64,000 bases of DNA, taken from NCBI GenBank assembly GCA_030272585.1, contig BSYQ01000010.1, positions 620,001-684,000 on the forward strand, given 5' to 3'. This document shows positions 47,000-58,430 of the stretch, piece after piece. Origin of the DNA: Bryopsis sp. KO-2023. Taxonomy: Eukaryota > Chlorophyta > Ulvophyceae > Bryopsidales > Bryopsidaceae. How positions within the stretch are numbered: the first letter of the stretch is position 1; each line of letters opens with the position of its first letter. The translations under genes were made by a program, and so were the position numbers. The notes under the pieces are model-generated. The model saw nothing but the letters and a program-made list of their open reading frames with translations. It was not told the origin of the DNA and did not search any database.

Positions 47000-49198
47000 A
47001 TGTCGAACATTTATAACCTGGAGCCTCCCACGAAGGGGAAGGTGATGTTGCTGACGAGCCTGGGCGAAATCGAAATCGAGCTGTGGCCCAAGGAGGCCCC
47101 GATGGCCGTCAGAAACTTCGTGCAGCTGTGCTTGGAGAGCTATTACGACGGGACTCTGTTCCATAGAATCATCGAAGGTGGGTAAGAAAAATGAACCAGT
47201 CCACAAATATTTTTATTTCAAGTTCTATTTTAGAAAGAAGGGGTGGAGTGAGGTAGAAAGGCAGGTTTGTTCCTGCTAGGAAATATAATTAGGTTCAGGA
47301 AATATAAATTTTTGCAGCTAGGTGCTTTTTTCCCCAACCAGTGGTGGTCAAAAAAATAAACATGAATTCAGTGAATTCTTTCTGTTATTGCAGAGAGCCC
47401 TCAATACAATGGTCCATAATTAATCCACTGTTAATTTTTTATAAATAATATTGACAACAATGAAAAAATAAACATGATTTTTTTTTAAATCGCCGTGGCC
47501 CATATTCCATTGGAATACAGAAAGGCGCTTTCAACATGCTAGAATCATTTTTACAAAAAAAAAAAAAAAAACGAAATATTCCTGTCTGTAAAGGACCATT
47601 CACCCTGTATACATTGCTCCGGATGATTTTTATCGTGCAGAAAATATAAATCAAATAAATCCATATTTTTTTTTGAATATTTTTTTACTAATTTCCGATT
47701 GTGTGTGGCTTACGACGGTCCAGGTTTTATGATCCAGGGTGGTGACCCCACCGGAACTGGCGAAGGCGGTGAATCTATTTACGGAAGGCCTTTCAAAGAC
47801 GAATTCCACTCGAGGTTGAGATTCACGCACCGAGGCCTGGTGGCCTGTGCCAACCAAAACGAACCCAACACCAACGGCAGCCAGTTCTTCATCACACTCG
47901 AAAAGTGTGACGACTTGAACAAGCGTTACACCATTTTTGGCAAAGTGGTGGGGGACACCATCTATAATGTAACGAGAATTGGGGAGGTTCTGACGGATGC
48001 CGAAAACAGGCCTCTTGACCCCATTTGTGTGAAAAAAGTGGAAGTGGTGTGGAACCCCTTCGAGGATATCGTTCCTAGGGTGTCTGCCAAAAACGCCGAA
48101 TCCGAGAAAGACGAGGCTAAGAAGGAGAAAACGCGGAAGGGGAAGAAGGATTTCAAGTTGCTGAGTTTTGGGGAGGAGGCGGAGGAGGATGAAGTCCAGA
48201 TTGCAGGGGAGCCCCCCCTGAAAATCAGGAGTGCACACGATGCTTTGGTCTCAGATGAGAAACTGGTGACGAATAACAGCAAGGAAGCTGAGGAGCTGAA
48301 ACAGAGGGAGGCCGCCGAACTCCAGGCTCGATTGCAACACGTTCGGGCAAGACTGGTCACTGGAAAAAAGGCGGAACAGAGTGCTGGTGAAGGGGGGGTT
48401 TCTGGGGAGGGGCTGGACAGGGAATCGGAGGCCAATTTGAGCTTCGATGAGAAAATGAAGGCCAGGGTGGCTGCCATGCATGCCAAGAGAGCCTCTGAAA
48501 AAAGCCGAACTGAAGGTAACCCTGAACCACCCACATCAAGTGGAGCGCCTGTCGATGAGGATTCAAGAAGTGGTGGAGGTCCGATTCCACCGACGGATGA
48601 AAAGTTGTCCAAAAACAGCGAAAAGAAGCTCCACTTGAAGAGGAAATCGATCAGGGCGGAAGACGTGAAGGATGCTGATTTGCTGACGGCGTCCCAGGTT
48701 CGCCGTGCGAAACTGAAGCGTCGAAAGCAGCTCAACGGGGAACGAGAGGTGGACACCCTGGCTCGATTAGCCAAATTCAAGACTGCCCTTGCCTCCTCCA
48801 AGAACCCCACACCACAGCCTGATGTGTTCATCCATGGACCTTCGGTGTCAAAATCGGGGGGCGAAACTCAACCTGATGGTGGAATTCTTGCTGAGAATTC
48901 TCCAATGGTAAAGAAGGAGGAGGAGGAGGAAGAGGATCGGACAGACATACCGGCATCTTGGAGAATTGATGAGTATTTGCAGGAGGGGGAGGAAGTGGGG
49001 CTAGTGGATCTGAGAAGCCATCGATTGGAGTTCAAGGGGGCGAAGGCAGGGAAGGACGAAATGCAAAGGAGGGACGATGTCAATGATTATGTCGTGTTTG
49101 ATCCTCTGTTGGAAGCTGGAAAGTCGAAATTCAACAAGAAACAAAACATGGCAAAACGGAAAGAGAGGGAATGGAGTTCTGCGCGCCCAGTGGGATGA
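47000..49198 (+). CDS. CWC27: Spliceosome-associated cyclophilin CWC27
   Basis: Exons 47000-47177 and 47724-49198 join in frame (GAAG|GTGGGT to CCAG|GTTTT) to give 550 residues. Residues 1-170 are a cyclophilin fold beginning MSNIYNLEPPTKGKV, the usual N-terminus of CWC27. The catalytic-loop Arg (FHRII, R56) and GGDPTGTGEGGESIYG are present. At the position of cyclophilin A Trp121 the sequence reads CDDLNKRYTIFG, with acidic residues instead of Trp, as in human CWC27, which is thought to lack isomerase activity. The rest is charged and coiled, with EEEEEEDR and KKQNMAKRKERE near the end. CWC27 joins the activated spliceosome with CWC22; the role here is by family. The C-terminal part is longer than in human (472 residues). 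Confidence 0.93.
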
Positions 49199-49644
49199 GG
49201 ATGATTGGAACGAAGCTTTGATTTTGGATTGGATTTTTTCTTTAGATGTATTCAGAGTGTGTGTTATGGGAGGGCAGTGATAATGTTCAGGATATGTTCT
49301 GGTTGGGGATGGGGTCTGGGAATAACAAATTGCTGAACCAGGTTTTTCGTTTCCTTTTTTGGGGGGAGGGGAGGAGGGAAGAACTGAAAGACTTGGAACT
49401 GATGTCAAAAGGCGCTCCTTCCTGAAATATATGTTTGGGAAAGGACATGATGTTCAGAGGCTTGAAATCAGCCATTACCACCATATGTCCAAAGCAATTT
49501 GCTGATTTTTGATGTCCTTGTCTTGTGAAGAGAACTAGAAAAAGAGAGAAAGAGAAAAAAATCTAGGAATCAGGATGCTGCACGACACGATGGATTAAGA
49601 TAGGACGATGTGAAAAACAGAATATCTTCAACAAACAACTCGAT

Positions 49645-49951
49645 CCATTTAACCTTCATGGAATTGGACCCGAGAACTAGCACAACATCACAACTGTCGA
49701 TAAACATGCATCTTCTGGTATTGCAGCTAATCATAACTGCCCACCTTCCATTTAACCTTCCTGGAATTGGACCCGAGAACTAGCACAACATCACAACTGT
49801 CGATAAACATGCATCTTCTGGTATTGCAGCTAATCATAACTGCCCACCTTCCATTTAACCTTCCTGGAATTGGACCCGAGAACTAGCACAACATCACAAC
49901 TGTCGATAAACATGCATCTTCTGGTATTGCAGCTAATCATAACTGCTCACC
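49645..49951. repeat. 103-bp tandem repeat, three copies
   Basis: Copies begin at 49645, 49748 and 49851 with CCATTTAACCTTC(A/C)TGG; they differ at only one or two positions and contain ATGCATCTTCTGGTATTGCAG. No coding frame is kept through them. Confidence 0.92.
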
Positions 49952-51127
49952 TGACCGACTGAGATTCAACCCACTAGAATCCAATCGTGAGCAATACAGG
50001 TACTCCACTACGATTCCTCCCTTGTCTTACTCTCAGAACTGACAAATGCAAGCAGCAACAACACAACAGAACTTAAGAGTCAATCTTTTACATCACAATA
50101 TTCGTCTAAACATCACTTAAGAGTCCGTCCTATCGGCATTAATCTAAATTTTCTGAGAAAAATCCAGCACGGTTGTGCGATCGTGTAATCATGTTTCAAA
50201 TTTAAAGGAGAGACGTTACATGGATGGTGGAGATGTGGTTAGATTTACAGGGTTATTCGATCAGCTAGCTAGGTTCTGGTCATAAAAGATGTTACGTGTC
50301 ACTTTTAAAGGCTTGATTAGGGACGTTATGGGGACACGTGGTTGGCTTCTGGGTAGCTCCAGGGCGCCAGTAGGAGTTCCAACACGTGAAGAAAGAGTTC
50401 ACAGTGTGTCAGTTTCCTTCTAGGTGCAGTTCACAGTGGAACTTCATCTAGCTAGCGCATAGTTCCTATTGGATTCGAGTACTTGAAGGGTTTGTATGGG
50501 GACTATTGTAACTTTCTCACAAGGGCAACAATTCCGTCGCGTGACAAAAGAGGTTCGGTCGCCGGGACACGAATTTTATGTCTCCACGTTTTATGTCTCA
50601 TGTTTGTTTATTCGTCTCGCCCGCCTTGCTCTCGGCCCCCAAATCAAGCTCAACTAACCGTCGCTCAGCCACTAGTTGTTACGCGGTGCATCGCTGCCAT
50701 CAGACATCAACGACACTCACGAAGTCGTCGTGCCATCACGCTATACTAAATTTTTTTGGCAAGACAGAATTTCACTTTCCCCACACAGTCGGGGCAGAGA
50801 CGCAACCTCTGAGAGAATATACACAATTATCAAACAAAAAGGACTATCCTTCAGTCTCAATGTTCCTTCAAATAGACACTTCCCCCTTCACACAACTAAC
50901 CCAAACTGCCAACTGCCTCCCAGTCAAACATATCCGAACAACCTAGTTACAAACAGTCAATCAAACTAATTCCCAATACCGGTCTACAACAGCCAACTGT
51001 AACTCCGAACCCATAAATCATTCTTATCTAAGGGGTATTCTTACCCGTTTAATTTTATTGCTAAAAATAGGTACTTAAAGGTAACGGCCCCCACTTGAGC
51101 ATCCCTAGGGGGGGGTCCGCTACTTCG
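49952..51127. other. Intergenic, repeat-derived
   Basis: No gene recognised. A segment near 50310-50400 (GGGACACGTGGTTGGCTTCT) resembles in direct orientation a segment near 53420-53500 (GGGACACGTGGTTAGCTTCT), so the flank belongs to a dispersed repeat. Confidence 0.45.
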
Positions 51128-51502
51128 TAGTGCCTTCGACTCGGGCTTAGCCAACTTGGGTTCGAATCCCCCTTGAGTCGACCAACTCCCTCTAGTTGGA
51201 GGCTGGTGAGCTTGGCTCACGTCATTCATACATTAAAAATGTATATAATAATTGTATTACTTCGTTGTTTAATTAATTAACTCACATTCCAACTAATTAA
51301 CACACTAAAAAGTGCTTAATTGTGTGACCTGTTCCAGACAGGCGCCAAGTCGGTCTGGAAAAGCAGTCCACCTGTCCAGACCGACCGGAGCCGGTCTAAA
51401 ACAAGTCACACTAGGCGTCACACCGGTCTAAAACAGGGTCACATTGGTCTAAAACAGGTCACACCGGTATGACCGGTACTAGACAGGCGACAACCTGTCT
51501 GG

Positions 51503-51590
51503 AAAGGTCAGACCGGTCTAGAAAGGTCAAATCCGGTCTAGGAAAGGTGGTCCTTTACTAGACCGGATTTGACCTTTCCAGACCGGTCTA
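51503..51590. repeat. 31-bp inverted repeat hairpin, ACCGGTC motif
   Basis: 51511-51541 and 51558-51588 are complementary with one mismatch. The surrounding 51320-51660 stretch repeats GACCGGTCTAGA, CCTGTCT and AAACAGGTC in both orientations. Confidence 0.85.
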
Positions 51591-52299
51591 AGACAGGTTT
51601 TCCGGTCCGGTCCGGTCCTTTAAAACTTGTCGGCGCCCAGGTCTGGTCTTCAACCTGTCCTCATTTCACAAAGTTGAATCGAGTCAGCCGCAAACAAACA
51701 CACCCGTTTTGCGGGAAACCGACCCTGCCCACTCACATCGTTGCTATCTCTGAGCACCAAAAAGGAAAGGAAAGGTGCTTCGTTTGATTTCGCGACTGCC
51801 CCTTTCATTTCGATGGTCCCAACAGCTTTTTTTGTCCATATCGCGCGTAGTAACAAGTGAGTCCGACTCATTTGCGTTTCTACGTCCTCGACGTTTGGGG
51901 TTGAACGTCAGGGAACAACGATCGCCAAAACGACCTTGATGTTAGGTGCTGGTGGAGTTGGATGTTTGTTGTCTGTTTTGAGGCTGGGATTTAAGTGGAT
52001 ACTTTGTCGACTGACGATTGTCAAGGAAAAACGTCACCACCTTGGGAGTGCAACAGAGTATAGTTGCGTGTCCCAAGGCGACGTGTCGAGCTTTTCTCGA
52101 ATTGCTTGTGCACTTTGCCTCGAGCTTTTCTCGTCTTGTTGTATGCAGAGATGGGTAGTACCGTACCGACCCCCAAATCACGTTACGTACCGTGTGATAC
52201 CGTACCGTACCGTAAGGGGTCGGTACGGTACAGTACGGTGGCGGTCTTTACACATTATCGGTACAACATCGGTATTGGGTCAGTACAACACGTTATCGC

Positions 52300-53020
52300 C
52301 AGCAGTGAAGGGCTGAGACCCCCGTGCACAGGACAGGACAGAACAGACTGTATGTGCACGGAACAGGGTCGGACCTGTTCGCACAGGCGCATAGACTGTA
52401 CAGCACATGACAGACCGTGTCTGTGCACGTGTCTGTGCACCAGACATGGGCTGAGACCCCTGTGCACAGGACAGGAAAGAACAGACTGTCTGTTCTGTGC
52501 ACAGGGTCAGGCCTGTGCTGCACAGGCGCACAGACCTGTACAGCACAGCACAGACAGGGTCTGTGCAAAATCTGTGCAGATTCTGTGCAGTTCTGTGCAG
52601 ATTCTGTGCAAAATCTGTGCAGATTCTGTGCAGTTCTGTGCAGATTCTGTGCAGTTTTGTGCTGTGCTGTGCAGGTCTGCTCACCTGTGCAGCACAGGTC
52701 CGACCTGTGCACAGCACAGACAGTCGGTCCTGTCCTGTCCTGTGCACAGCACAGACAGTCGGTCCTGTCCTGTCCTGTGCAATTCCGCTGCACAGGACAG
52801 ACCTGCACAGGGTGCACAGAACCTGCATAGAACCCTGTCCTGTGCGATGCACAGAACAGGGGTCTGTCCTGTTCAGCCCATGACTGCTGTGCACTTTCTG
52901 TGCACAGGCCTGTGGAATTGCGCTCCACAGAACAGAACAGCACAGGCTGCACAAATTCGTACAGAACCCTGTTCTGTGCGGCGCACAGAACAGGGGTCTG
53001 TCATGTGCAGCCCATGACTG
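52300..53020. repeat. Array of CTGTGCACAG / CAGGACAG motifs
   Basis: About 700 bp made mainly of CTGTGC, GCACAG, CAGGACAGGACAG and TCTGTGCAGA units in both orientations. Frames through it are Cys/Val/Gln-rich artefacts. It follows GTACCGTACC repeats and the hAT-like tip CAGAGATGGGTAGTA at 52147. Confidence 0.85.
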
Positions 53021-53564
53021 ATCGCCAACGACCGGCACCCGACATTGGATCGTTGTTGCAACGTGTCACTGACGTTGTTGTACCGCCCCAGATGGTTCAA
53101 ACAACGACTTTCGTTACAGCAACGTGGTGGCGTTGTCGTACCGACCTGACGCCTGTCTAGGACAGGTCACACAATTAAGCACATATTAGTGTGCTAATTG
53201 TGTATCAATCGATTGGGAAGTGAGTTAATTAATTAAAGAATAAAGTGATATTATTATATACATTTTTAATGCATGATTAACGTGAGCCAAGCTCACCAGC
53301 CTCCGACTCGAGGCAGTCGGTCTACTATAGGAGGATTCCAACTTGGGTTGGCTAAGCTCGAGTCGAAGACACTAAACCAATAGTGTTATAATACGAATTT
53401 AGAGGTGGTTCTAGGACGTTTTGAAGGGACACGTGGTTAGCTTCTAGGGAGTGGTCGAGTTCAGAGTGGTATTCCTGTCACGTGTGGGGGCAGATACCCG
53501 GTAGCTAGAGGCTTTGCTAGGACGTCCTAGCACTTCACTGGGAAGGTCAAATGAGTCAGTTTCA

Positions 53565-53872
53565 GAGCTGGGTAGTAACCCGTTTGTAACGCACCGGTAA
53601 CGCACAGGGTCGGTACAGTAACGTGTCCGGTCGGTGCACGCACCGACCGGACGTTACAACACGTTGCACACGTTACAACAACGACCCAGTCGGTACAACA
53701 ACGTCCAAGTCCGGTACAACAACGATCCGACGTTACTGTAACGCCAAAGCGTTGTTGTAACGCAGTACGTTATCAGTAACGTCTACGCCGGCTGCTATAA
53801 CGTCCGCACCGAGGCAAGACGTTACAACAACGATCGGTTGCGTTACGTGTAACGATAACACGTTACAACAAC
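53565..53872. repeat. hAT-like tip with GTTACAACAACG array
   Basis: Begins CAGAGCTGGGTAGTAACCC, close to CAGAGATGGGTAGTACCG at 52147. It continues as repeats of GTTACAACAACG and GTAACG. No matching right terminus was found, so it may be truncated. Confidence 0.5.
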
Positions 53873-54660
53873 GGCCAGGTGTCAGAATAGATGGCAGAAT
53901 TGGATTCATAGGATGGGCTTTTCCTTGATCTATGTTTGGATGTTTCTGGTAGGCTTTGTCAGTTTCTATGGGACAATCATATGGCAGCCATGATGGGATG
54001 TGTGTACTGCCGAGACCTGTATGTGTGTACGATGGGTTTGAGCCAGTCGGGTATGCAGTTAGAGTCGGTTGGATTGTACTGATCAGCATGGTTAGAGTTG
54101 GTTGTTCAGTTGCAGGAGTTTGACAATACGATCCTGTGGAGTATAAAGGGACAATGTTTTCTGTGTAATCATCTCAGTGTGCTATATCCCAAACTCCTTT
54201 GTACGATTTACTCCGCACTCAGTGAAGTCATCTTCGCAAAGTGGTGGCCAAGAAGGGGACCGAACGTCTGTTCCTCTCCACTCGAGTTCGCTCACAAACA
54301 GTCCTCCCCACTCACTATCAAACGAGTTTGAAGAAGAAGCACGTTGCTGCGTATCCAAGCTGAGAGGAAGTCAGTCTGTGGAATGCTGTCCCGCCGGAGG
54401 GAGTGCTTGTCGCCTCGTGGTCGAGGGAGTATTGGATTGGTTGTTTGTGCTGGAACTGTGGAGTGTAGGCAGAGAGGCCCTGTTTTTCGTGGTCACCGTT
54501 GTGTTATCGACCTTGGAGAAAGAAAGTGTGGAACTCAGGATATTTGGGAAAATATTTGTTGGTGTTTTTTTTGGAGCCGTGTAGTTTTGGAAGTCAACCT
54601 AGTGTTGGGCAGTTGCACTAAGAACTACAGTTTGTTTTTACTTGACAGCCAGCTCGCCAG

Positions 54661-55714
54661 CAGAGTTGTGCGCCAGGCCGAATATCCTTAACGACAACGG
54701 AACGGCAACGGCAACGACAATTAACGGCCGTTAATTGCCGTGAAAACCGTTGCCGTACCGTTGTCGGACAACGGTTTAACGGCCGTTAACGGCGGCATAA
54801 CGGCCCGTTGCAACGGCCACCGTTAAAGGCGCTTTTTGCGTTTTGGCATCCCGTACTACAATTATTACTAATACATGTTCCACCCCGTCCCGTTCGTTCC
54901 CCGCTCGTTTCGCGAGTGAGGAAGGAAGTGAAGGCGTTTAGAAATAAAATAAAACGAATCTATGTGTTCTCCCGAGCACGTCGCACTTTGTCGCGTGCGA
55001 AACGAGTGAGAAACGAGGGAGAAAAACCAGTTTCTTTTTTTTCCACAGAAACTGGCGTATCTCCTTCGTTTCTCACCCGTTTTGCGCGCGACAAAGTGCT
55101 AAGTGCTCACAAACGTATCGCCCATACTTCTGTTCGTTTGTTTTTGCAGTCGAAATATCTAGGAAGTGGTTCCGACGTGTATTTAAAATGCATGAATTAG
55201 GTGAGTCCTCGGAATCACCCTCTGGATACTTCGACTGAAAAAACCAACGGACAGAAGTATGGGCGATACGTTTGTGAGCACTCAGCACTTTGTCGCGCGC
55301 AAAACGGGTGAGAAACGAGGGAGATACGCCAGTTTCTGTGAAAAAAAAAGAAACTGGTTTTTCTCCCTCGTTTCTCACTCGTTTCGCACGCGACAAAGTG
55401 CGACGTGCTCGGGAAACGTTCTTCGTTTTATTTTGTTGTTGTTTTCACAGAGTTTCACCTGCCTTGCGTTCGAAACAAGCGAGGAGAGAATAAGATGGTC
55501 GGATTCCATATTGATAATGCTTCTAATTTAGTAACACTTGCCGTTGTGGTTTTCAACAACGGAAGACGCCGTTGCAACGGCTCTGTGACCGTTAACGGCG
55601 TTTTAACGGCCATTAACGGTCACAGGGAACCGCTGACGGTAACGGTACGGCAACGGCCCGTTACCGTTAACGGCGCCGTTATTCACGGCGCCGTTGCAAC
55701 GGCGCACAACTCTG
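54661..55714. mobile_element. Non-autonomous hAT element, 1054 bp
   Basis: Termini CAGAGTTGTGCGCC and GGCGCACAACTCTG are exact 14-bp inverted repeats, flanked by perfect 8-bp duplications CTCGCCAG at 54653-54660 and 55715-55722. The 8-bp duplication and CAGAG start fit the hAT superfamily. About 150 bp at each end is filled with AACGGC/GCCGTT subterminal motifs, comparable to the AAACGG transposase-binding sites of maize Ac. There is no transposase; the centre is a large palindrome. Confidence 0.9.
54969..55415. repeat. Nested palindrome inside the hAT element
   Basis: Two arms of about 210 bp (54969-55178 and 55206-55415) are about 95% complementary around a 27-bp loop. Each arm itself contains a hairpin pairing GAGAAACGAGGGAGA and AACCAGTTTC with their complements. 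Mirrored open frames on both strands result from this symmetry and are not genes. Confidence 0.9.
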
Positions 55715-55748
55715 CTCGCCAGCAACCTCGCAAACCCACCCAGTCGAC

Positions 55749-58430
55749 ATGGATGCTACTATGATGAGTTCCTTCCTCGTGGGCTGCAGGCCACCCCGTT
55801 TTGACGCCGCCTGTGAGAGTCCTGAGGAATTTCTAAACCAGTTGGAGGAGTTCTTGGGTAGGATTGGCCCCTGGGATGACGAGGTGGCTGCTGAGCGCCT
55901 GCCCTTTTACTGTGCGAGGGAATTTCGGAAATGGGCTAAGGATATAGTGGCTGAGGCTACTGCTGAAGCTGTTGCAGATAGTGATGATGAGGAGGCACAA
56001 GAGGAAGTTCCAGCTGGACTTGATGTAGGGGGATCCAGTTGGACACGTATTCGAGAGAAATTTATTGAGGAGGCTTCGGTTTTGCTGGGCATTATTGTGG
56101 ACTATGGAGAAGAACTTCGGAAAGTCAAGATGCAACCCCACCAGACTGTCAGAGCCTATACCCTGGAATTTACGAAGGCAGCACACAAGGCCAAGAGGAT
56201 GGTGTCTGAAGAGGACCAGATGAAAGCCTATGTGAGAGGATTGAGATCAGACCTACGAGATCGAGTGGTGAATAAAACGCCCTCTACTTTCAAGGAGGTA
56301 AAGAGACTGGCTCAGAGAGCTGCAGAGGTTCAGGCATACAAGATCAAGATTGCAGGAGGTCCAGTGTATCCAGCTACAGAAATAGGACAGAGCAGGACTA
56401 CAACTCAAGGGTCTGCACCACTCATGCAGACACTCCAGACCCCAGTGCAACCACTGTTTTTACCACAGACAGGAGCTCCAGTTGGAACACAAGCTCTTCC
56501 AATACAGACACAGAGACAGACACAGTCCACACCAGATGCACAAAGCACCCCAGCCATTTCAGACTGGACAGCTTTGTGTGCTCAAGTGCAGCAGATCAAT
56601 CAGCAAGTCTCCGGCCTGGTGGCTCGACAGCAAAGACCAGCCCCATATCAGCAGCAACGACCATGGCAGAACACTGGCGGCCGAGGTCGTGGATAAGGAG
56701 CTGCGACAGGCAGCAATCAGATACCACTGGGAAACAGAGCAGGAGGTCCCAGCAAAGCACCCTGCCATCAGTGTGGCGAACTCGGCCACTGGATTGCAGA
56801 CTGTCCTCGTAACACCAACAATGGACCATCACGACTGGCCAGTGAAGTGGCACCAGCCACCGAAGGGTGTTCGGTTCGGTTCTCTGTTGACACGGAAGGA
56901 CAGCAGACAGGAAACACACCTTTTATCGAAGAACTCAACGCAGATGGAAGAGTGTCCACACTACCCATTCTCACTCAGGAAGTCGCTCGAGCAGGAAAAA
57001 GACATCGCACAGAAGCAGGGCCTCGGAAACCACGGACGAAAACAGTGCTCGACCCTGTTTGGGCCGAATACATGGCGAGCGAGTGGGCCATCCCATTAAA
57101 GTTCTGGAAGGATCGTACGAAAAAGGCCATACTGATGCAAATACAGCTCGGAGCCCGATACCTACTGCACAGCACACCAAAGGAGAAAGCCCAAAGAGGA
57201 ACGGAAGTCGCACGCACCGCTGATGTGGTGTTCGCCGCAGTCGACGGCCATGTGGTGGAAAACGTCATCCTGGACCCTGGATCCTCTCGCACGCTGTTGG
57301 ACGAAGTGGCCGGCGGCTCGATTTGGTTTAACACAGGACCTGCAACCAGCAAACTTTGCCATTATGCTGGCAAACAGTGAAACCGAAACTCCACGAGGTT
57401 TGACGCAGCCTATTGCTGTCGGAGTTCAAACAGCCCTCGTTACCCTGTCAGTTTGTGTGGTTCGTGCACACGAGTCCTACGAGTTGCTGCTGGGTCAAGA
57501 CTGGCTGCGGGCTGTTCACGCCCAAGCTGATTTTCGGCATCACACTTATACGTTTGGCAACCCCAGCATTACTGTCAAGCAAGGACGTCGACGATTGTAT
57601 ACAATGGGACCCAGCACAGTGGATGGCGTCGCGAGCTCTACAGACGAGGAAAGTCTTACCGACGAGGACAGTGCCAGTGGAACAGATGTGTCGAGCGTGT
57701 TTTACGCTGGGTTGCAAATGGTTCCGGAAGCAGAAGAGCAGGACGTCATGGCCTGTACTGCTTTGACGACTTGGGTCGACAAACAGGTCGACTACGTCGA
57801 ACGAAGTTTGTTGGGAGAAGTGAAACCAGTGGACGACGTGGTATCGGTGATCGATATCAACCCTCAGTTGGACGCAGCAACACGCCTGCAGATTGAGGAG
57901 GTGCTGCAGGAATTTTCCGATTGTTTCACCAGCGACTTGGCGTCCATGCCTCGAACCAATGTCGCAAAGTTTGTTTTGGAGTTGAAGGAAGGTGCCGTTC
58001 CCTGGCGGTGTGGCAGATTGAGACGGTATGCGCCCAAGGAGTTGGAGTTTATGCGAACCCACATCGATGCTCTCTTGCAGGCGAAAATGATTGTGCCCGC
58101 CACAACAACAACATGGCTTGCTGCCGCGACTGTGGCACCAAAAAAAGACGAGGCGACAGGCAGCTGGTCCAAGCTGCGTTTCTGCGTGGATTACAGGAAA
58201 CTGAACTCAGCCACTAAAGCGGACAAATATCCCCTGCCTCGTGCAGACCAATTGTTGGACGATATGGCTGGGTTCCGATTCTACAGTGCGTTTGATTGCC
58301 TGGCCGGGTATCACAGCGTTGAGCTCGAGGAAAGCGCGGTGGCAGCGACTGCGTTTCTAACACCTTTCGGCGTGTATGTCTGGAAAGTCCTTCCTTTTGG
58401 ACTGACCAACGCTCCAAGTTGTTACATGCT
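55749..58430 (+). pseudogene. Gag-pro-RT remnant of the older gypsy element
   Basis: Gag starts with ATG at 55749 and runs 315 codons to a TAA at 56694-56696, right after GRGRG. The same frame then continues without stop to 57380 and includes the zinc knuckle CHQCGELGHWIADC (about 56765-56806), so the TAA sits inside gag. A protease-like VILDPGSSRTLLDE follows near 57265. A frame change is needed between about 57330 and 57377 to reach the next frame, which has LLLGQDWLRAV and the reverse transcriptase (VDYRKLNSATKADKYPLPRADQ, shown in part as VDYRKLN and YPLPRADQ, then LPFGLTNAPS). The RT ends just after NAPS, before the catalytic YxDD, where the chromovirus LTR begins. Stop, frameshift and truncation make it non-functional unless stop readthrough is used. 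Confidence 0.82.

Larger units (their letters stand above)
51128..53374. repeat. Foldback structure with about 230-bp inverted arms
   Basis: Left arm 51128-51353 and right arm 53141-53374 are complementary with moderate divergence. Shared blocks include GCTTAGCCAAC, GCTGGTGAGCTTGGCTCACGT and GTGCTTAATTGTGTGACCTG. The left arm holds GGTTCGAATCC (51159-51169), a perfect Pol III B-box sequence. The enclosed 1.8 kb is almost wholly short-motif arrays. It may be a foldback transposon or two SINE-like copies in inverted orientation. Confidence 0.65.
53880..58430 (+). mobile_element. Decayed Ty3/gypsy-type retrotransposon, interrupted twice
   Basis: A candidate 5' LTR begins TGTCAGAATAG at 53880 with TATAAA at 54142-54147; its end is not certain. 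The leader is split by the hAT element (54661-55714), and the reverse transcriptase is cut by the chromovirus LTR near 58430. Gag and pol remnants are described separately. No 3' half is visible in this window. Confidence 0.6.

Noticed and set aside
52255-53038. Long Cys-rich frames on both strands
   Set aside because: They follow the CTGTGC/GCACAG repeat and exist in several frames and both strands.
54960-55500. Mirrored frames containing KRVRNEGE on both strands
   Set aside because: They come from the palindrome inside the hAT element, with no independent sign of coding.
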